Below, piece after piece: positions 1 through 8,296 of a DNA stretch of 40,975 nt. The stretch's first letter is position 1. The number at the start of each line of letters is the position of its first letter. The notes under the pieces were generated by a model. That model was not told the DNA's origin. It was given only the letters and a program-made list of their open reading frames with translations, and searched no databases. This DNA comes from a bacterium (lineage in GTDB: Bacteria; Lindowbacteria; 2-12-FULL-62-27). A program made the position numbers and the translations under genes. The stretch covers positions 1 through 40,975 of the forward strand of contig JACQOF010000086.1 in assembly GCA_016202645.1 (NCBI GenBank). The letters are read 5' to 3'.

Positions 1-1
1 C

Positions 2-163
2 GGCAAGGCCGTCGAGATTTCCATCCGGCATGAGGACGGAACGACAGAGACCGTGAGTTCCCACCATACCCTGACCGCCGAGCAGATCGACTGGTTCCGC
101 GCGGGCTCGGCGCTGAGTCACTTTCGCAATGTTGCATTGGCCGCCAAACCTGAGATAAGATGA
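2..163 (+). CDS. acn: Aconitate hydratase, mitochondrial type (C-terminal fragment)
   Basis: Only the last 53 codons are in the window; the gene runs off the left edge. The frame beginning at base 2 stays open to TGA 161-163. The visible tail contains HTLTAEQIDWFRAGSAL, which matches the conserved C-terminus of mitochondrial-type aconitases (family pattern H-T-x-x-x-x-Q-I-E-W-F-x-A-G-S-A-L-N). The enzyme would isomerise citrate and isocitrate in the cytoplasm using a 4Fe-4S cluster, but the cluster cysteines are outside the window. It points the same way as rpsB, with 135 bases of structured DNA between them. The family call rests on this C-terminal motif only. Confidence 0.8.
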   Translation, partial: GKAVEISIRHEDGTTETVSSHHTLTAEQIDWFRAGSALSHFRNVALAAKPEIR

Positions 164-190
164 CCTTTTGAGCCAGACGACATTCAGCGT

Positions 191-292
191 CTCCGCCCCT
201 GGGGCGGAGTTGAAACGGGTGTGGTTCGCCGTCAGGCGAAGGGAGCCCGTTGATTGCCCGGCTGGCCAACGTGCCGGTTGGGCCGGAGGTGA
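191..292 (+). promoter_or_regulatory. Structured 5' leader upstream of rpsB, possible ribosomal-protein autoregulatory RNA
   Basis: Several nested stems precede rpsB. CTCCGCCCC (191-199) pairs with GGGGCGGAG (201-209) and could also serve as an acn terminator, though no T-run follows. AACGGG (214-219) pairs with CCCGTT (246-251) and encloses a hairpin TTCGCC/GGCGAA with loop GTCA (225-240). CCGGC and CCAAC (258-270) pair with GTTGG and GCCGG (278-286) and run into the Shine-Dalgarno GGAGGTGA (285-292). The last stem would hide the ribosome site, as expected if S2 protein regulates its own translation. A weak promoter-like pair (TTGCAT 132-137, TAAGAT 156-161) lies inside the acn 3' end. The stems are seen; the regulatory role is inferred. 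Confidence 0.5.
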
Positions 293-298
293 AGGACA

Positions 299-1264
299 TT
301 GGTAAGAATCGCGATGAAGCAGCTCCTGGAGGCCGGCGCGCATTTCGGCCACCAGACGCGCCGTTGGAATCCCAAGATGGCGCCCTACATTTACACCAAG
401 CGAAAGAACATCCACATCATTGATTTGCAGCAGACGCTCCGGATTTTCCGGGAAGTGCTCGGCAAGATCACGGAGGTCGCGTCGACCGGCGCGCGCTTTT
501 TGTTTGTCGGCACGAAGAAGCAGGCCGCCGACGCGATCGAGCGTGAAGCCAAGCGATGCGGGATGTTCTACGTGAACACGCGCTGGCTGGGCGGCATGCT
601 CACGAACTATTCGACGATTTCCAAAAACATCGACAAGCTCGTCCGGATGGAGAGATTCGAGACCGACGGCGGACTTGAGCGGATGGGCAACCGCGAGGCC
701 AAGCGTTACCGCAAGGAACTGGCGCGTCTCCGGCAGGTCCTGTCCGGCATCCGGGACATGAAGCGACTTCCGGACATGCTGGTGATCATCGATATGAAGC
801 GGGAGTTGACGTCGGTGCAGGAAGCCCGAAAGCTCGGCATTCCGGTCGTGGGCATTCTCGACACCAACTGCGATCCCGATTGGGCGACCTTCGGCATTCC
901 CGGAAACGACGACGCCATCCGGGCCATCGCCCTCTATTTAAAAACCATGGCCGACGCCATTCTGGAGGGCGCCGCCGTTTACCAGCAAAAACTTCAGGAG
1001 GCGGAAAAGGCCGCAGCCGATGCTGCCGCCCAAGTGGCCGCCGCCTCGGCCGCCACCACCGCCGCGGCCATCGCCGCCGCGGCGTCCGCTCCGCAGGTTG
1101 AGCCCCAGCAGTCGGAGACGGCAGTGGCCGTCGCGCCGCCCCCAATGCGGACTGGAGGAAATCCCGTCCTGGGATTTCCTGATTCTGGAGCATTGGGGAC
1201 AGGACATCCTTGTCCGCCGTCACCCCAGGAGGGCGTTGCGTCCTCCGCCGGGAACAAGGAGTAG
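299..1264 (+). CDS. rpsB: 30S ribosomal protein S2 with long C-terminal extension
   Basis: S2 of the small ribosomal subunit. The core is canonical: MKQLLEAGAHFGHQTRRWNP near the N-terminus, then the IHIIDLQQT, GTKKQA and RWLGGMLTN motifs, through about residue 230. The start is TTG 299, because GGAGGTGA at 285-292 is 6 bases upstream, whereas ATG 314 is too far from it. At 321 aa it is longer than the usual 230-270 aa. After the S2 fold comes an Ala-rich, probably helical tail (about residues 235-270), then a Gly/Pro-rich segment (about 280-306) encoded by a copy of the 78-bp in-frame palindromic element. The last codons hold the tsf ribosome-binding site. It is first in the conserved rpsB-tsf-pyrH-frr order. 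Confidence 0.96.
   Translation: MVRIAMKQLLEAGAHFGHQTRRWNPKMAPYIYTKRKNIHIIDLQQTLRIFREVLGKITEVASTGARFLFVGTKKQAADAIEREAKRCGMFYVNTRWLGGMLTNYSTISKNIDKLVRMERFETDGGLERMGNREAKRYRKELARLRQVLSGIRDMKRLPDMLVIIDMKRELTSVQEARKLGIPVVGILDTNCDPDWATFGIPGNDDAIRAIALYLKTMADAILEGAAVYQQKLQEAEKAAADAAAQVAAASAATTAAAIAAAASAPQVEPQQSETAVAVAPPPMRTGGNPVLGFPDSGALGTGHPCPPSPQEGVASSAGNKE
1137..1218 (+). repeat. 78-bp in-frame palindromic element, copy A (in rpsB)
   Basis: This is the most diverged of three copies. A perfect 9-bp stem GGAAATCCC/GGGATTTCC with loop GTCCT lies at 1157-1179 and a second stem GGACA/TGTCC at 1202-1215. The left end starts CGCCCCC (1137); 78 bases later CGCC (1215) recurs but the rest of the terminal repeat has decayed. 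In the rpsB frame it encodes GNPVLGFPDSGA followed by GHPCPP, the same frame as copy B. It is preceded by the Ala-rich tail and followed closely by the rpsB stop. Confidence 0.85.
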
Positions 1265-1267
1265 CTC

Positions 1268-2095
1268 ATGCCGGCGATCACAGCGGATCAAGTCAAAGCC
1301 CTCCGGGACAAAACCGGCGCGGGCATGATGGAGTGCAAGACCGCCCTGGCGAAGACCGAGGGAGACATTCAGGCCGCGATGCGTATTTTGCGTGAAGCCG
1401 GCGCCGCCAGCGCGGCCAGGAAATCCGCCCGGGCCGCGCGTGAGGGCCGGATCGGCTCTTTCGTCGATCCGGGCCGTCTGGGGGTTCTGGTTGAAGTCAA
1501 CTGCGAGACGGATTTTGTCGCCAAGACCGAAGCCTTCCTGGAATTTTGCGATGAAGCCGCCCGAACCCTCGCGAAGAATCCTTCCGCGGACCTGGAGGCG
1601 TCCCGGACCGCTCTGGTTTCCAAGACCGGCGAGAACATCAAGATTTCCCGGCACACCCGGCTGGAGTCAAACGGCCGGAGCGCCGTTGCGGCGTACATTC
1701 ACATGGGATCAAAAATCGGCGTGCTGGCGGAACTGTCCTGCCAGACGCCCGCGTCTCTGGCCTCGCCGGACCTCCGTTCTCTTCTCGACGAGATCTGCAT
1801 GCAGATCGCCGCGTCGGCCCCGCAGGTTCTCACCCGCGAAGAAGTCCCGGCCGAACGACTGGCGGAGGAGAGGGCGATTTTGGAGAAGCAGGTAGACGCG
1901 AAGAAACCCGCGCCGATCCGCGAAAAGATCATCGCGGGCAAGCTCGGCTCGTTCTACGAGCAGATTTGTCTTCTCGAGCAGCCCTACATCCGCGAGCCCA
2001 AACGCCGGATCAAGGATTTGCTCCAGGAAAAGGGCGCGGCATTAAAGGACACCCTGCGAATCGAGCGGTTCGTCCGCTACGTCGTCGGGGACTGA
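1268..2095 (+). CDS. tsf: Elongation factor Ts
   Basis: Guanine nucleotide exchange factor that releases GDP from EF-Tu. The N-terminal UBA-like domain is clear (ADQVKALRDKTGAGMMECKT, about residues 6-25), followed by the core with the conserved CETDFVAKTE motif near residue 80, whose TDFV residues contact the EF-Tu Mg2+/nucleotide site. The C-terminal module (GSFYEQICLLEQPYI) is complete. Length 275 aa is typical. Start ATG 1268 has AAGGAG at 1256-1261, six bases upstream and inside the end of rpsB; the genes are 3 bases apart, so they are probably co-transcribed and translationally linked. Confidence 0.96.
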   Translation: MPAITADQVKALRDKTGAGMMECKTALAKTEGDIQAAMRILREAGAASAARKSARAAREGRIGSFVDPGRLGVLVEVNCETDFVAKTEAFLEFCDEAARTLAKNPSADLEASRTALVSKTGENIKISRHTRLESNGRSAVAAYIHMGSKIGVLAELSCQTPASLASPDLRSLLDEICMQIAASAPQVLTREEVPAERLAEERAILEKQVDAKKPAPIREKIIAGKLGSFYEQICLLEQPYIREPKRRIKDLLQEKGAALKDTLRIERFVRYVVGD

Positions 2096-2096
2096 T

Positions 2097-2810
2097 TTGC
2101 CGAAAGCCTCGCGCAAACCCGTACTTCTCAAACTCTCCGGAGAATCTTTCTCAGGCCAGTCCGGATTCGGCCTCGATCCCGACCGCCTCACATCCGTCGC
2201 CCGTGAACTGGCGCGTGCGTCGCGCCGGGGCATCCGTCTTGGCGTCGTGGTCGGCGGGGGAAACTTCATTCGGGGCGCCGCCTTCACGCAAAAAACCCGG
2301 GTCGTTGATTGGGCCACCGCCGACTACATGGGCATGATCTCGACCGTCCTGAACGCCATCGGTCTTCAGGAGGCATTGGAGCGGGAAGGCCGCGCCGCGC
2401 GCGTGCTGTCGGCCATTCACGTCCGGCAGGTGTGCGAGCCTTACATCCGCCGCCGCGCGCTCCGGCATCTTGAGAAAGGCCGTGTGGTGATTTTCGCCGG
2501 CGGCACCGGCAATCCTTTTTTCACGACCGACACCGCGGCTGCTCTCCGCGCGGTGGAGATCGGCGCCGGTATCCTGCTCAAGGCGACGAAAGTGGACGGC
2601 GTGTACGACCGCGACCCGAACAAATTCCGGCAGGCGCGGAAATTTTCCCGGTTGACCTACGCCGAAGCGATCTCGCGCCATCTTGACATCATGGACCAGA
2701 CCGCCTTCACCGTCTGCCGCGAGCACAAAATTCCCCTCCGAATTTTTAATCTTTTCCATCTGGCTGCGGCCTTGACGGGCAAACCCGTCGGAACGATGAT
2801 TTCCGCATGA
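2097..2810 (+). CDS. pyrH: Uridylate kinase (UMP kinase)
   Basis: Cytoplasmic ATP-dependent UMP to UDP kinase of the amino-acid-kinase fold, hexameric in known members. Family motifs are in order: KLSGESF near residue 12, GVVVGGGNFIRG about residues 46-57, FAGGTGNPFFTTDTAAALRA about residues 140-160, and ATKVDGVYDRDP near 167-178. Length 237 aa is normal. The start is TTG 2097, one base after the tsf stop; no better start keeps the N-terminal strand. The stop overlaps the frr start as ATGA (2807-2810), so translation is likely coupled. Confidence 0.95.
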   Translation: MPKASRKPVLLKLSGESFSGQSGFGLDPDRLTSVARELARASRRGIRLGVVVGGGNFIRGAAFTQKTRVVDWATADYMGMISTVLNAIGLQEALEREGRAARVLSAIHVRQVCEPYIRRRALRHLEKGRVVIFAGGTGNPFFTTDTAAALRAVEIGAGILLKATKVDGVYDRDPNKFRQARKFSRLTYAEAISRHLDIMDQTAFTVCREHKIPLRIFNLFHLAAALTGKPVGTMISA

Positions 2811-3367
2811 TCAACGAATCTCTTTTTACCGCCGCCGCGTCCGACATGGACAAATCCTGCCAGGCCTATTCGGACGAACTGGCTGGCATCCGGACCGGCC
2901 GCGCCTCCAGCAAACTTCTGGAAGACATCGAGGTCGAAGCCTACGGATCGAAGATGCGCCTGAAGGAACTTGCCTCCATCGCCGTCTCCGACCCGCGGCT
3001 TCTCGTGGTCCAGCCCTGGGACAAGTCAGTCATGCCGGCCATCGAAAAAGCCATCCGGACGTCGGACCTGAAGCTGACTCCGGCCGTCGAAGGCGGCGCG
3101 GTGCGGGTGCCGATCCCGGTTCTTTCGGAAGAGCGCCGCAAGGAACTGTCGAAAGTTCTTTCCAAGAAAGCCGAGGATGCGCGGGTGTCCGTTCGGAACA
3201 TTCGCCGGGAGGTTCTGGACCGCATCCAGGACATGCGGAAAAAGAGCGAGGCGACGGAGGACGAGGAGAAGCGTTCGAAGGACCGCGTTCAGAAGCTCAC
3301 GGACGCGGCCGTCCGGAAGATCGACGAATCCCTGGCGAAGAAATCCGAGGAGCTTGAAAAGTTCTAG
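2807..3367 (+). CDS. frr: Ribosome-recycling factor
   Basis: Splits post-termination ribosomes together with EF-G. At 186 aa it matches the family length and shows the two-domain pattern: an N-terminal helix with the ELAGIRTGRASSKLLEDIEVEAYG signature (residues about 24-47), the beta domain with LVVQPWDKSVMPAIEKAI, and the C-terminal helices with RKELSKVLSKKAEDARVSVRNIRRE. It starts at ATG 2807 within an ATGA overlap with pyrH and ends 3 bases before uppS. It is the fourth gene of the standard ribosomal/phospholipid operon. Confidence 0.96.
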   Translation: MINESLFTAAASDMDKSCQAYSDELAGIRTGRASSKLLEDIEVEAYGSKMRLKELASIAVSDPRLLVVQPWDKSVMPAIEKAIRTSDLKLTPAVEGGAVRVPIPVLSEERRKELSKVLSKKAEDARVSVRNIRREVLDRIQDMRKKSEATEDEEKRSKDRVQKLTDAAVRKIDESLAKKSEELEKF

Positions 3368-3370
3368 TCC

Positions 3371-4198
3371 GTGATCCGCCGCGCGCAGGACTGGGACCCG
3401 GCCCTCCGGGAAAAAGCCCGCCAACTCGACCCGCGCCGCATGCCCCGCCACATCGCCTTCATCATGGACGGCAACGGCCGCTGGGCCCGGCAGCGCCGCC
3501 GGCACCGCTTGATGGGGCACCGGGAGGGCATCAAGACCGCGAAGCGCATCATCCGGTTTTGTCATGACGTCGGCGGGATCGACTGCATCACGCTGTTTGC
3601 GTTTTCAACGGAGAACTGGAAGCGCCCGAAGCTGGAGGTATCCGGGCTGATGATGCTGCTCAAATATTTTCTCCGCCGCGAGACCGCCGAGATGGTTGAA
3701 AACGACATCCGGTTCCGGACCATCGGCCGGACCGACGAGTTCCCATCCTTCGTTCAGAGGGAACTTCAGCGCACCCGCGACGCCACGGCTGCCTGCCGGT
3801 CGTTTACCCTGAACGTCGCCCTCAACTACGGCGCCCGCCGGGAAATTCTGGAGGCGGCGATGGAACTCCACCGCCGTCTGGACCTCGGAGAATTGAAACC
3901 GGACCAAGTCGACGAATCCGTCTTCGAGAACCTCCTCTACACGGCGGACCTCCCGGACCTGGACCTTCTCATCCGGACCAGCGGAGAACACCGCATTTCA
4001 AATTTCCTTCTCTGGCAGGCCGCTTACGCGGAGCTGTACGTGACCCCCGCCCTCTGGCCGGACTTCGGGCCTTCCGAACTGGTCGACGCGATCCTCGACT
4101 ATCAGCACCGCGAACGCCGCTTCGGCGGTCTCCGGTCCGATTTCGCGGCTACTCGCTCCGGGGGAACGTCCAGACCCGCGATCCAACCCGCGCACTGA
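3371..4198 (+). CDS. uppS: Isoprenyl (undecaprenyl) diphosphate synthase
   Basis: Cis-prenyltransferase that builds the C55 lipid carrier for peptidoglycan and other envelope polymers. The signature HIAFIMDGNGRWARQR is present with the catalytic, Mg-binding Asp at about residue 33, then GHREGIKTAK, TLFAFSTENWKRP and, near the C-terminus, LLIRTSGEHRISNFLLWQ followed by YVTPALWPDF. It has 275 aa if it starts at GTG 3371; an ATG at 3440 sits just before the first motif and would give a shorter protein. There is no strong ribosome site before either. It is followed by cdsA, as in many bacteria. Confidence 0.94.
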   Translation: MIRRAQDWDPALREKARQLDPRRMPRHIAFIMDGNGRWARQRRRHRLMGHREGIKTAKRIIRFCHDVGGIDCITLFAFSTENWKRPKLEVSGLMMLLKYFLRRETAEMVENDIRFRTIGRTDEFPSFVQRELQRTRDATAACRSFTLNVALNYGARREILEAAMELHRRLDLGELKPDQVDESVFENLLYTADLPDLDLLIRTSGEHRISNFLLWQAAYAELYVTPALWPDFGPSELVDAILDYQHRERRFGGLRSDFAATRSGGTSRPAIQPAH

Positions 4199-4206
4199 AG
4201 GTCCGG

Positions 4207-4845
4207 GTGGCCGCCCGCCTTCCGGTTTTTTTCGGCGGTATCTTCCTCGGCGTCGGCGCCACAGTTCTCGGCGGATGGCTTTTCACTGGCGTCCTTGCGA
4301 TCGTCTCCGGTCTTCTTTTACTTGAAATGATCTCCGTCTTCACCCGCGCTGAACCCGCGCCGGGGGCGTTCGTTCCGGCGTCCGCGCTCATTTATGTCTG
4401 CGCTGGCGTGTCCGCCTTCTATCTGCTCAGATCGGCCGGCCGTTTCTGGCCCCTCTGCGCCATCCTTGTGGCGGTCACGGCCGACACCGCGGCGTATCTG
4501 GTGGGCCGCCGCTGGGGCAAAACGCCGCTCGCGCCGAAGGTCAGTCCCGCCAAGACCTGGGAGGGCGCGCTGGCCGGTGTGGTCTGTTCGGCGGTCGCCG
4601 TGGCGCTCGCGGCGACGGGCAAATCCATGCCGGCGTTCCCGGCCGCGCTGCTTGGCGCCGGTCTTGCGGTCCTGGCCGTCCTGGGGGATCTTTTCGAATC
4701 CTTTCTGAAGCGCCGCGCCGGCGTAAAAGATTTCGGTTCCAGCCTGCCCGGCCACGGCGGACTTTTCGACAGGGTCGACAGTCTTCTGGCGGTTTCCATC
4801 GGACTGTTTATTTTCACCCGCGGGCAGGCGGCGGGCGCGTGGTGA
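4207..4845 (+). CDS. cdsA: Phosphatidate cytidylyltransferase (CDP-diglyceride synthase)
   Basis: Polytopic membrane enzyme making CDP-diacylglycerol from CTP and phosphatidate, the entry to phospholipid synthesis. The C-terminal CDS signature is complete: VSPAKTWEG, LGDLFESFLKRRAGVKDFG, then LPGHGGLFDRVDS with the Mg-binding aspartates. Several hydrophobic segments precede it. At 212 aa it is shorter than the roughly 260-300 aa common in the family and seems to have fewer N-terminal helices. Start GTG 4207 is 8 bases after uppS. The stop TGA overlaps a GTG of the next gene. Confidence 0.92.
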   Translation: MAARLPVFFGGIFLGVGATVLGGWLFTGVLAIVSGLLLLEMISVFTRAEPAPGAFVPASALIYVCAGVSAFYLLRSAGRFWPLCAILVAVTADTAAYLVGRRWGKTPLAPKVSPAKTWEGALAGVVCSAVAVALAATGKSMPAFPAALLGAGLAVLAVLGDLFESFLKRRAGVKDFGSSLPGHGGLFDRVDSLLAVSIGLFIFTRGQAAGAW

Positions 4846-6569
4846 TTTATTTTCAGGTTCAAGACCGCGCGCTCCGGATGTTTCTCAACGGCCTCATGCG
4901 TCGCCTACCCTTTCCGGCCAGCGCCGGCGAAACGCCTCCGGGCCTGACCGACGCGCTGATCTTTTACGATCCTCTTGTCACTCCGACCCGTCCCGGCCAC
5001 ATTCTCCCGGCCGGCGTGTCCGCAAGTCTCGAATCCGGCAGTCCCGCCGAAGCGGAGCGGATCCTGATCGGATTCATATCCGACGCCCTGACCGCCGCGG
5101 CGGTTGAACACGACGCGGAACTCGACATGCTTGCGGTCGAGGAAGAAGACCACCGCCGCCGGATCAAGGACATCGAGACGCGCCGTGCGCGTCTCAAAGA
5201 ATTGGCGGAGCTGACGGTCTCGGCCGGCGCTCAGTTGAAGGACTGGTCGCCTCCCGCGCCCGATGCGGCGCCGGAGACTCCCCAAGATGCCGAGTCGCCC
5301 GCGCCCGCGCAGCCCGAATCATCGGACGACGCGTCTTTATACCCGCAGCTCACCGCGCGTCTCCGGTCGATCATGGAAAAAACGGGCGGCGTTCTCGATG
5401 CCTCCTCATTCGACGACGCCTTCCGTCTGACCTTTGATCTGGGTCTTTCCTCCGAAGTCTCCCCTCACAGCGCGGCCGGGCCTCTGGAGGAATTCCGGAC
5501 GCCGCATCACCGGGTCCTGCACATCAGCGAGTATCTGTCGCGGAAGTTTGTCGAGATTTATCAATTCGACAGCATCCGGGACACGGAACGGACCCTGTCC
5601 GGGATCCGCGCCGTGGTGGAGGAACACAAAACCCGGCTGGCAAAGCTCCAACAGATGCGACGGCAGTCCGTCGCCGCCGCCGGCCCCAACCTTTCCGCCG
5701 ACTTCGACCGCCAAGCCCGCGCGCAGTATCAGTACTCCTTTCTGGACGCCCGGCGCCGGACGGCGGCGCTGACGGTCGAGGAGAAAAAGCAGTTTGGAAT
5801 CCTGGAGGAGGAATTACAGAAGCTCGCCCGGTCGATCGAATCCGAACTGTACATGCGTTTTTCCTCCTCCCCGGATTTCCTCACGACGCTTGGCCGGATC
5901 AACCAGGCGATCCACCAGAGCATCCAGGAACTCATCCGCGCCCAGGAGGACGAGCCGGCCAAAGCGGACCTTCTCGCCAGGCTCCGGGAGACCTACGACG
6001 GGTCGTCCGTCCGGGAAAAGTGGCTGAAGATGGACGAGCAGGTCCGGCGCCTCTCGCAGTTCGCCAAACTGTTGGCCGGCCGGTCCCGCCACCGGCCGTT
6101 CACGGCCGTCACGCCGCCGCCGTGGCCGCTGACGGGAAAATTGGTGACGGACGAATTGAACCGGATCCAGTCCCTCGACACGACGCTCTTTCCGGAAAAA
6201 TTCCTCCGCCGTCGCGGACTTCCCTCGGTCCTGCTCCTGCCGTGTTTCGGTTCCGGCCTCTATGACTGGCAGGACGGTCTCATCGTGATGTCTCTCTATC
6301 CGGAAAACATCACGTCCGCCGCCGTCGCGGCCCTGGCGGAATTCCGGATGGACGCCGACGATTCGAAGGAACTTTTCAACAGCTTCGGCAGCGACATCAA
6401 GCGCAACCGCGGGCTGGGATTTGCGAAACTCAAGGAGCTGTTTATTTCGGATTATTCAGCCTGGATCCAAAAAGAAGCCCAGGGATTCCGGGTGATGGAG
6501 AAGGACATCCGGTCGTGGTTCGAGCGGAAGATCCCCATGGGCGACGGAAAATCCCGGGGCCGCGGATGA
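4842..6569 (+). CDS. Conserved-looking hypothetical protein with coiled coil, unknown function
   Basis: I do not recognise this 575-aa protein. It has no signal peptide or membrane span. About residues 85-130 are charged and helical (LDMLAVEEEDHRRRIKDIE region), likely a coiled coil; about 135-165 is an acidic Pro/Ala linker; about 230-360 is another long helical, Arg/Lys/Glu-rich stretch (TVEEKKQFGILEEELQKLAR); the C-terminal 150 residues look globular. It is placed between cdsA and an oxidoreductase with overlaps at both ends (GTGA 4842-4845, ATGA 6566-6569), so it is a translated operon member. GTG 4839 is an equally possible start, and ATG 4878 would also fit. Confidence 0.8.
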   Translation: MIYFQVQDRALRMFLNGLMRRLPFPASAGETPPGLTDALIFYDPLVTPTRPGHILPAGVSASLESGSPAEAERILIGFISDALTAAAVEHDAELDMLAVEEEDHRRRIKDIETRRARLKELAELTVSAGAQLKDWSPPAPDAAPETPQDAESPAPAQPESSDDASLYPQLTARLRSIMEKTGGVLDASSFDDAFRLTFDLGLSSEVSPHSAAGPLEEFRTPHHRVLHISEYLSRKFVEIYQFDSIRDTERTLSGIRAVVEEHKTRLAKLQQMRRQSVAAAGPNLSADFDRQARAQYQYSFLDARRRTAALTVEEKKQFGILEEELQKLARSIESELYMRFSSSPDFLTTLGRINQAIHQSIQELIRAQEDEPAKADLLARLRETYDGSSVREKWLKMDEQVRRLSQFAKLLAGRSRHRPFTAVTPPPWPLTGKLVTDELNRIQSLDTTLFPEKFLRRRGLPSVLLLPCFGSGLYDWQDGLIVMSLYPENITSAAVAALAEFRMDADDSKELFNSFGSDIKRNRGLGFAKLKELFISDYSAWIQKEAQGFRVMEKDIRSWFERKIPMGDGKSRGRG

Positions 6570-7699
6570 CGACACCCTACCGCGCCGCCGTCGTCGGCTG
6601 CGGCCGCGTCGGGTTTCTGCTCGAGCGCGACGCCCTGCGGGTCCGGCCCTGCACGCACGCCGGCGGCCTCGCCGCGCACCCGGACTTTCGTCTCGTGGCC
6701 GGTTGTGACATTGATCCCGGCCGTCTCTCGGATTTCGGGCGCACGTACACCATCGCCCCGGAACATCTGTACAGCCGCGTGGAGGATCTTCTCAGCCGGG
6801 AACGCCCGGACGTCCTGTCGATTGCGACGTGGACGCAGTCTCATGACGTCATCGTCCGTCTGGCCTGCCGGGCGGGTGTCGCGGCGATCATCTGTGAAAA
6901 GCCGATGGCCGTGAATTGGGCGCGGGCGCGGGCCATGCACAGCGCCGCAAGGCGCGCCGGGACTCTGCTCGTGATCAATCACGGCCGGCGCTGGACCTCC
7001 GAATACCGCGCGGTGCGGCAATTCGTCCGGGAGAAACGGTACGGCGAGCTCAAACACATTCAGGGTTGCGTACTCACGCCATTTTCTCCATCCGCCAAAC
7101 GGCCCAAAACGGACTGGCACTCTCAAATTCAAACCGCGGGCGGCGGCCCCTTGCTTCATGACGGCACCCATCTCATCGACATCGTGTATTACCTGACCGG
7201 CCGTCGTCCCGCGGAAATCGAGGCAAGCCTCGACCGGCCCAGGGGATCCGCGGTGGAGCGCCGGGCCTGGGGCCGAATCCGCTTCCGGGGAAATCCGCCC
7301 CTCGATTTCTGTTTCGAGGCGGGCGGCGCCCGAAAATATTTTCATTTTGAAGTCGAGCTCTGGTTCGAGTCGGGCCGGGTCGTCGTCGGCAACGGCATTC
7401 GAACGGCGGAATGCTCAAGCCCCAGCCGCCGGTACAGCGGCTTTCAGGATCTGACGCCGGACGACGCGTTCCCCTGGCCTCCGTCGGCGGGTTCTGTGGA
7501 GCGGGTCTGTCTGGCGGAAATTTCCCGGTGGCTGACCGACGGCGGTGCGCCCTGTCCTGTGAATAACCACGTCGACGACGCGCTCCTCTCGCAGGAATCG
7601 ATCTTCGCCGCCTACGAATCGGCCGTCCGCCGCCGCCCCGTCCGATTTCCGTATCGATCCCGCCTCTCCCACCCGCTCCTCCGACGGGCTTCCTCATGA
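6566..7699 (+). CDS. Gfo/Idh/MocA-family NAD(P)-dependent oxidoreductase
   Basis: Sugar or cyclitol-type dehydrogenase of the Gfo/Idh/MocA superfamily, 377 aa. The N-terminal Rossmann fold begins AAVVGCGRVG; the conserved CEKPMAVN motif carries the expected catalytic-site Lys, and the C-terminal alpha/beta domain has HGRRWTSEYRAVR and GGGPLLHDGTHLIDIVYYL with the family His. The ATG at 6566 overlaps the previous stop as ATGA and falls directly before the Rossmann strand; an open upstream extension was rejected for that reason. The substrate cannot be told from sequence. No pathway partner is adjacent, though later genes in the block act on glycolipids. Confidence 0.88.
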   Translation: MTTPYRAAVVGCGRVGFLLERDALRVRPCTHAGGLAAHPDFRLVAGCDIDPGRLSDFGRTYTIAPEHLYSRVEDLLSRERPDVLSIATWTQSHDVIVRLACRAGVAAIICEKPMAVNWARARAMHSAARRAGTLLVINHGRRWTSEYRAVRQFVREKRYGELKHIQGCVLTPFSPSAKRPKTDWHSQIQTAGGGPLLHDGTHLIDIVYYLTGRRPAEIEASLDRPRGSAVERRAWGRIRFRGNPPLDFCFEAGGARKYFHFEVELWFESGRVVVGNGIRTAECSSPSRRYSGFQDLTPDDAFPWPPSAGSVERVCLAEISRWLTDGGAPCPVNNHVDDALLSQESIFAAYESAVRRRPVRFPYRSRLSHPLLRRASS

Positions 7700-8292
7700 A
7701 TTACATCAACCGCCTCAATCCCGAGTCCGATTTCGTCGCCCTGGACGTGGAAACCACCGGCCGGTCGATTCTGCTGGACGTCGTGACGGAAATCGGCGCG
7801 ATCCGCTACAGGGGCGGCCGGGAGATGGACCGGTTCGTATCGCTGGTCAAGCCCTCGACCCCTATGGTACCGTGGGTGGAACGCTTGACGGGAATCACGG
7901 ACTCGATGCTGACGCGAGCGCCTTCGCCCGATTGGGTCGCCCCGCGGCTCATCAAATTCTTGCGGCGCCGGCCCCTCGTGGTCCACAACGCGGCGTTTGA
8001 TATTCCGATCCTGGAACGGTTCCTGTCGCGCCGGTCGTCCCGCCCGTGGCTGGCCCGCCGGGTGCTTTGCACCCTGCGCCTGTCGCGGCGGCTTCTGCCC
8101 CACCTCGAGTCCCGCCGGCTGTCGGCACTCGCGGCCTATTTTGATTTCGAGCCGCGACTTGAGGCATCGAGATTTCACCGGGCGGACACGGACGCGGAGG
8201 CGGCGGCGCATGTGTTTTTTCGACTTTCCCGATGGGCCACGCCCCGAACGCGCGCGGCCAGGGAACGCAGATCTTTTCGAAAGGAGGCGTGA
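7696..8292 (+). CDS. DnaQ-like 3'-5' exonuclease (DEDDh)
   Basis: Single-domain DEDDh exonuclease of 198 aa, related to the DNA polymerase III epsilon subunit. All three motifs are present: Exo I FVALDVETTG with the metal-binding Asp and Glu, Exo II VVHNAAFDIPIL, and Exo III HRADTDAEAA with the His of the DEDDh type. It lacks the C-terminal extension by which replicative epsilon binds the polymerase, so a stand-alone repair or RNA-trimming nuclease is as likely as a proofreading subunit. Start ATG 7696 overlaps the preceding stop (ATGA). Confidence 0.88.
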   Translation: MNYINRLNPESDFVALDVETTGRSILLDVVTEIGAIRYRGGREMDRFVSLVKPSTPMVPWVERLTGITDSMLTRAPSPDWVAPRLIKFLRRRPLVVHNAAFDIPILERFLSRRSSRPWLARRVLCTLRLSRRLLPHLESRRLSALAAYFDFEPRLEASRFHRADTDAEAAAHVFFRLSRWATPRTRAARERRSFRKEA

Positions 8293-8296
8293 CCTC

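Noticed and set aside
191-209. Rho-independent terminator for acn
   Set aside because: The stem is strong but no T-run follows, so it is treated as part of the rpsB leader.
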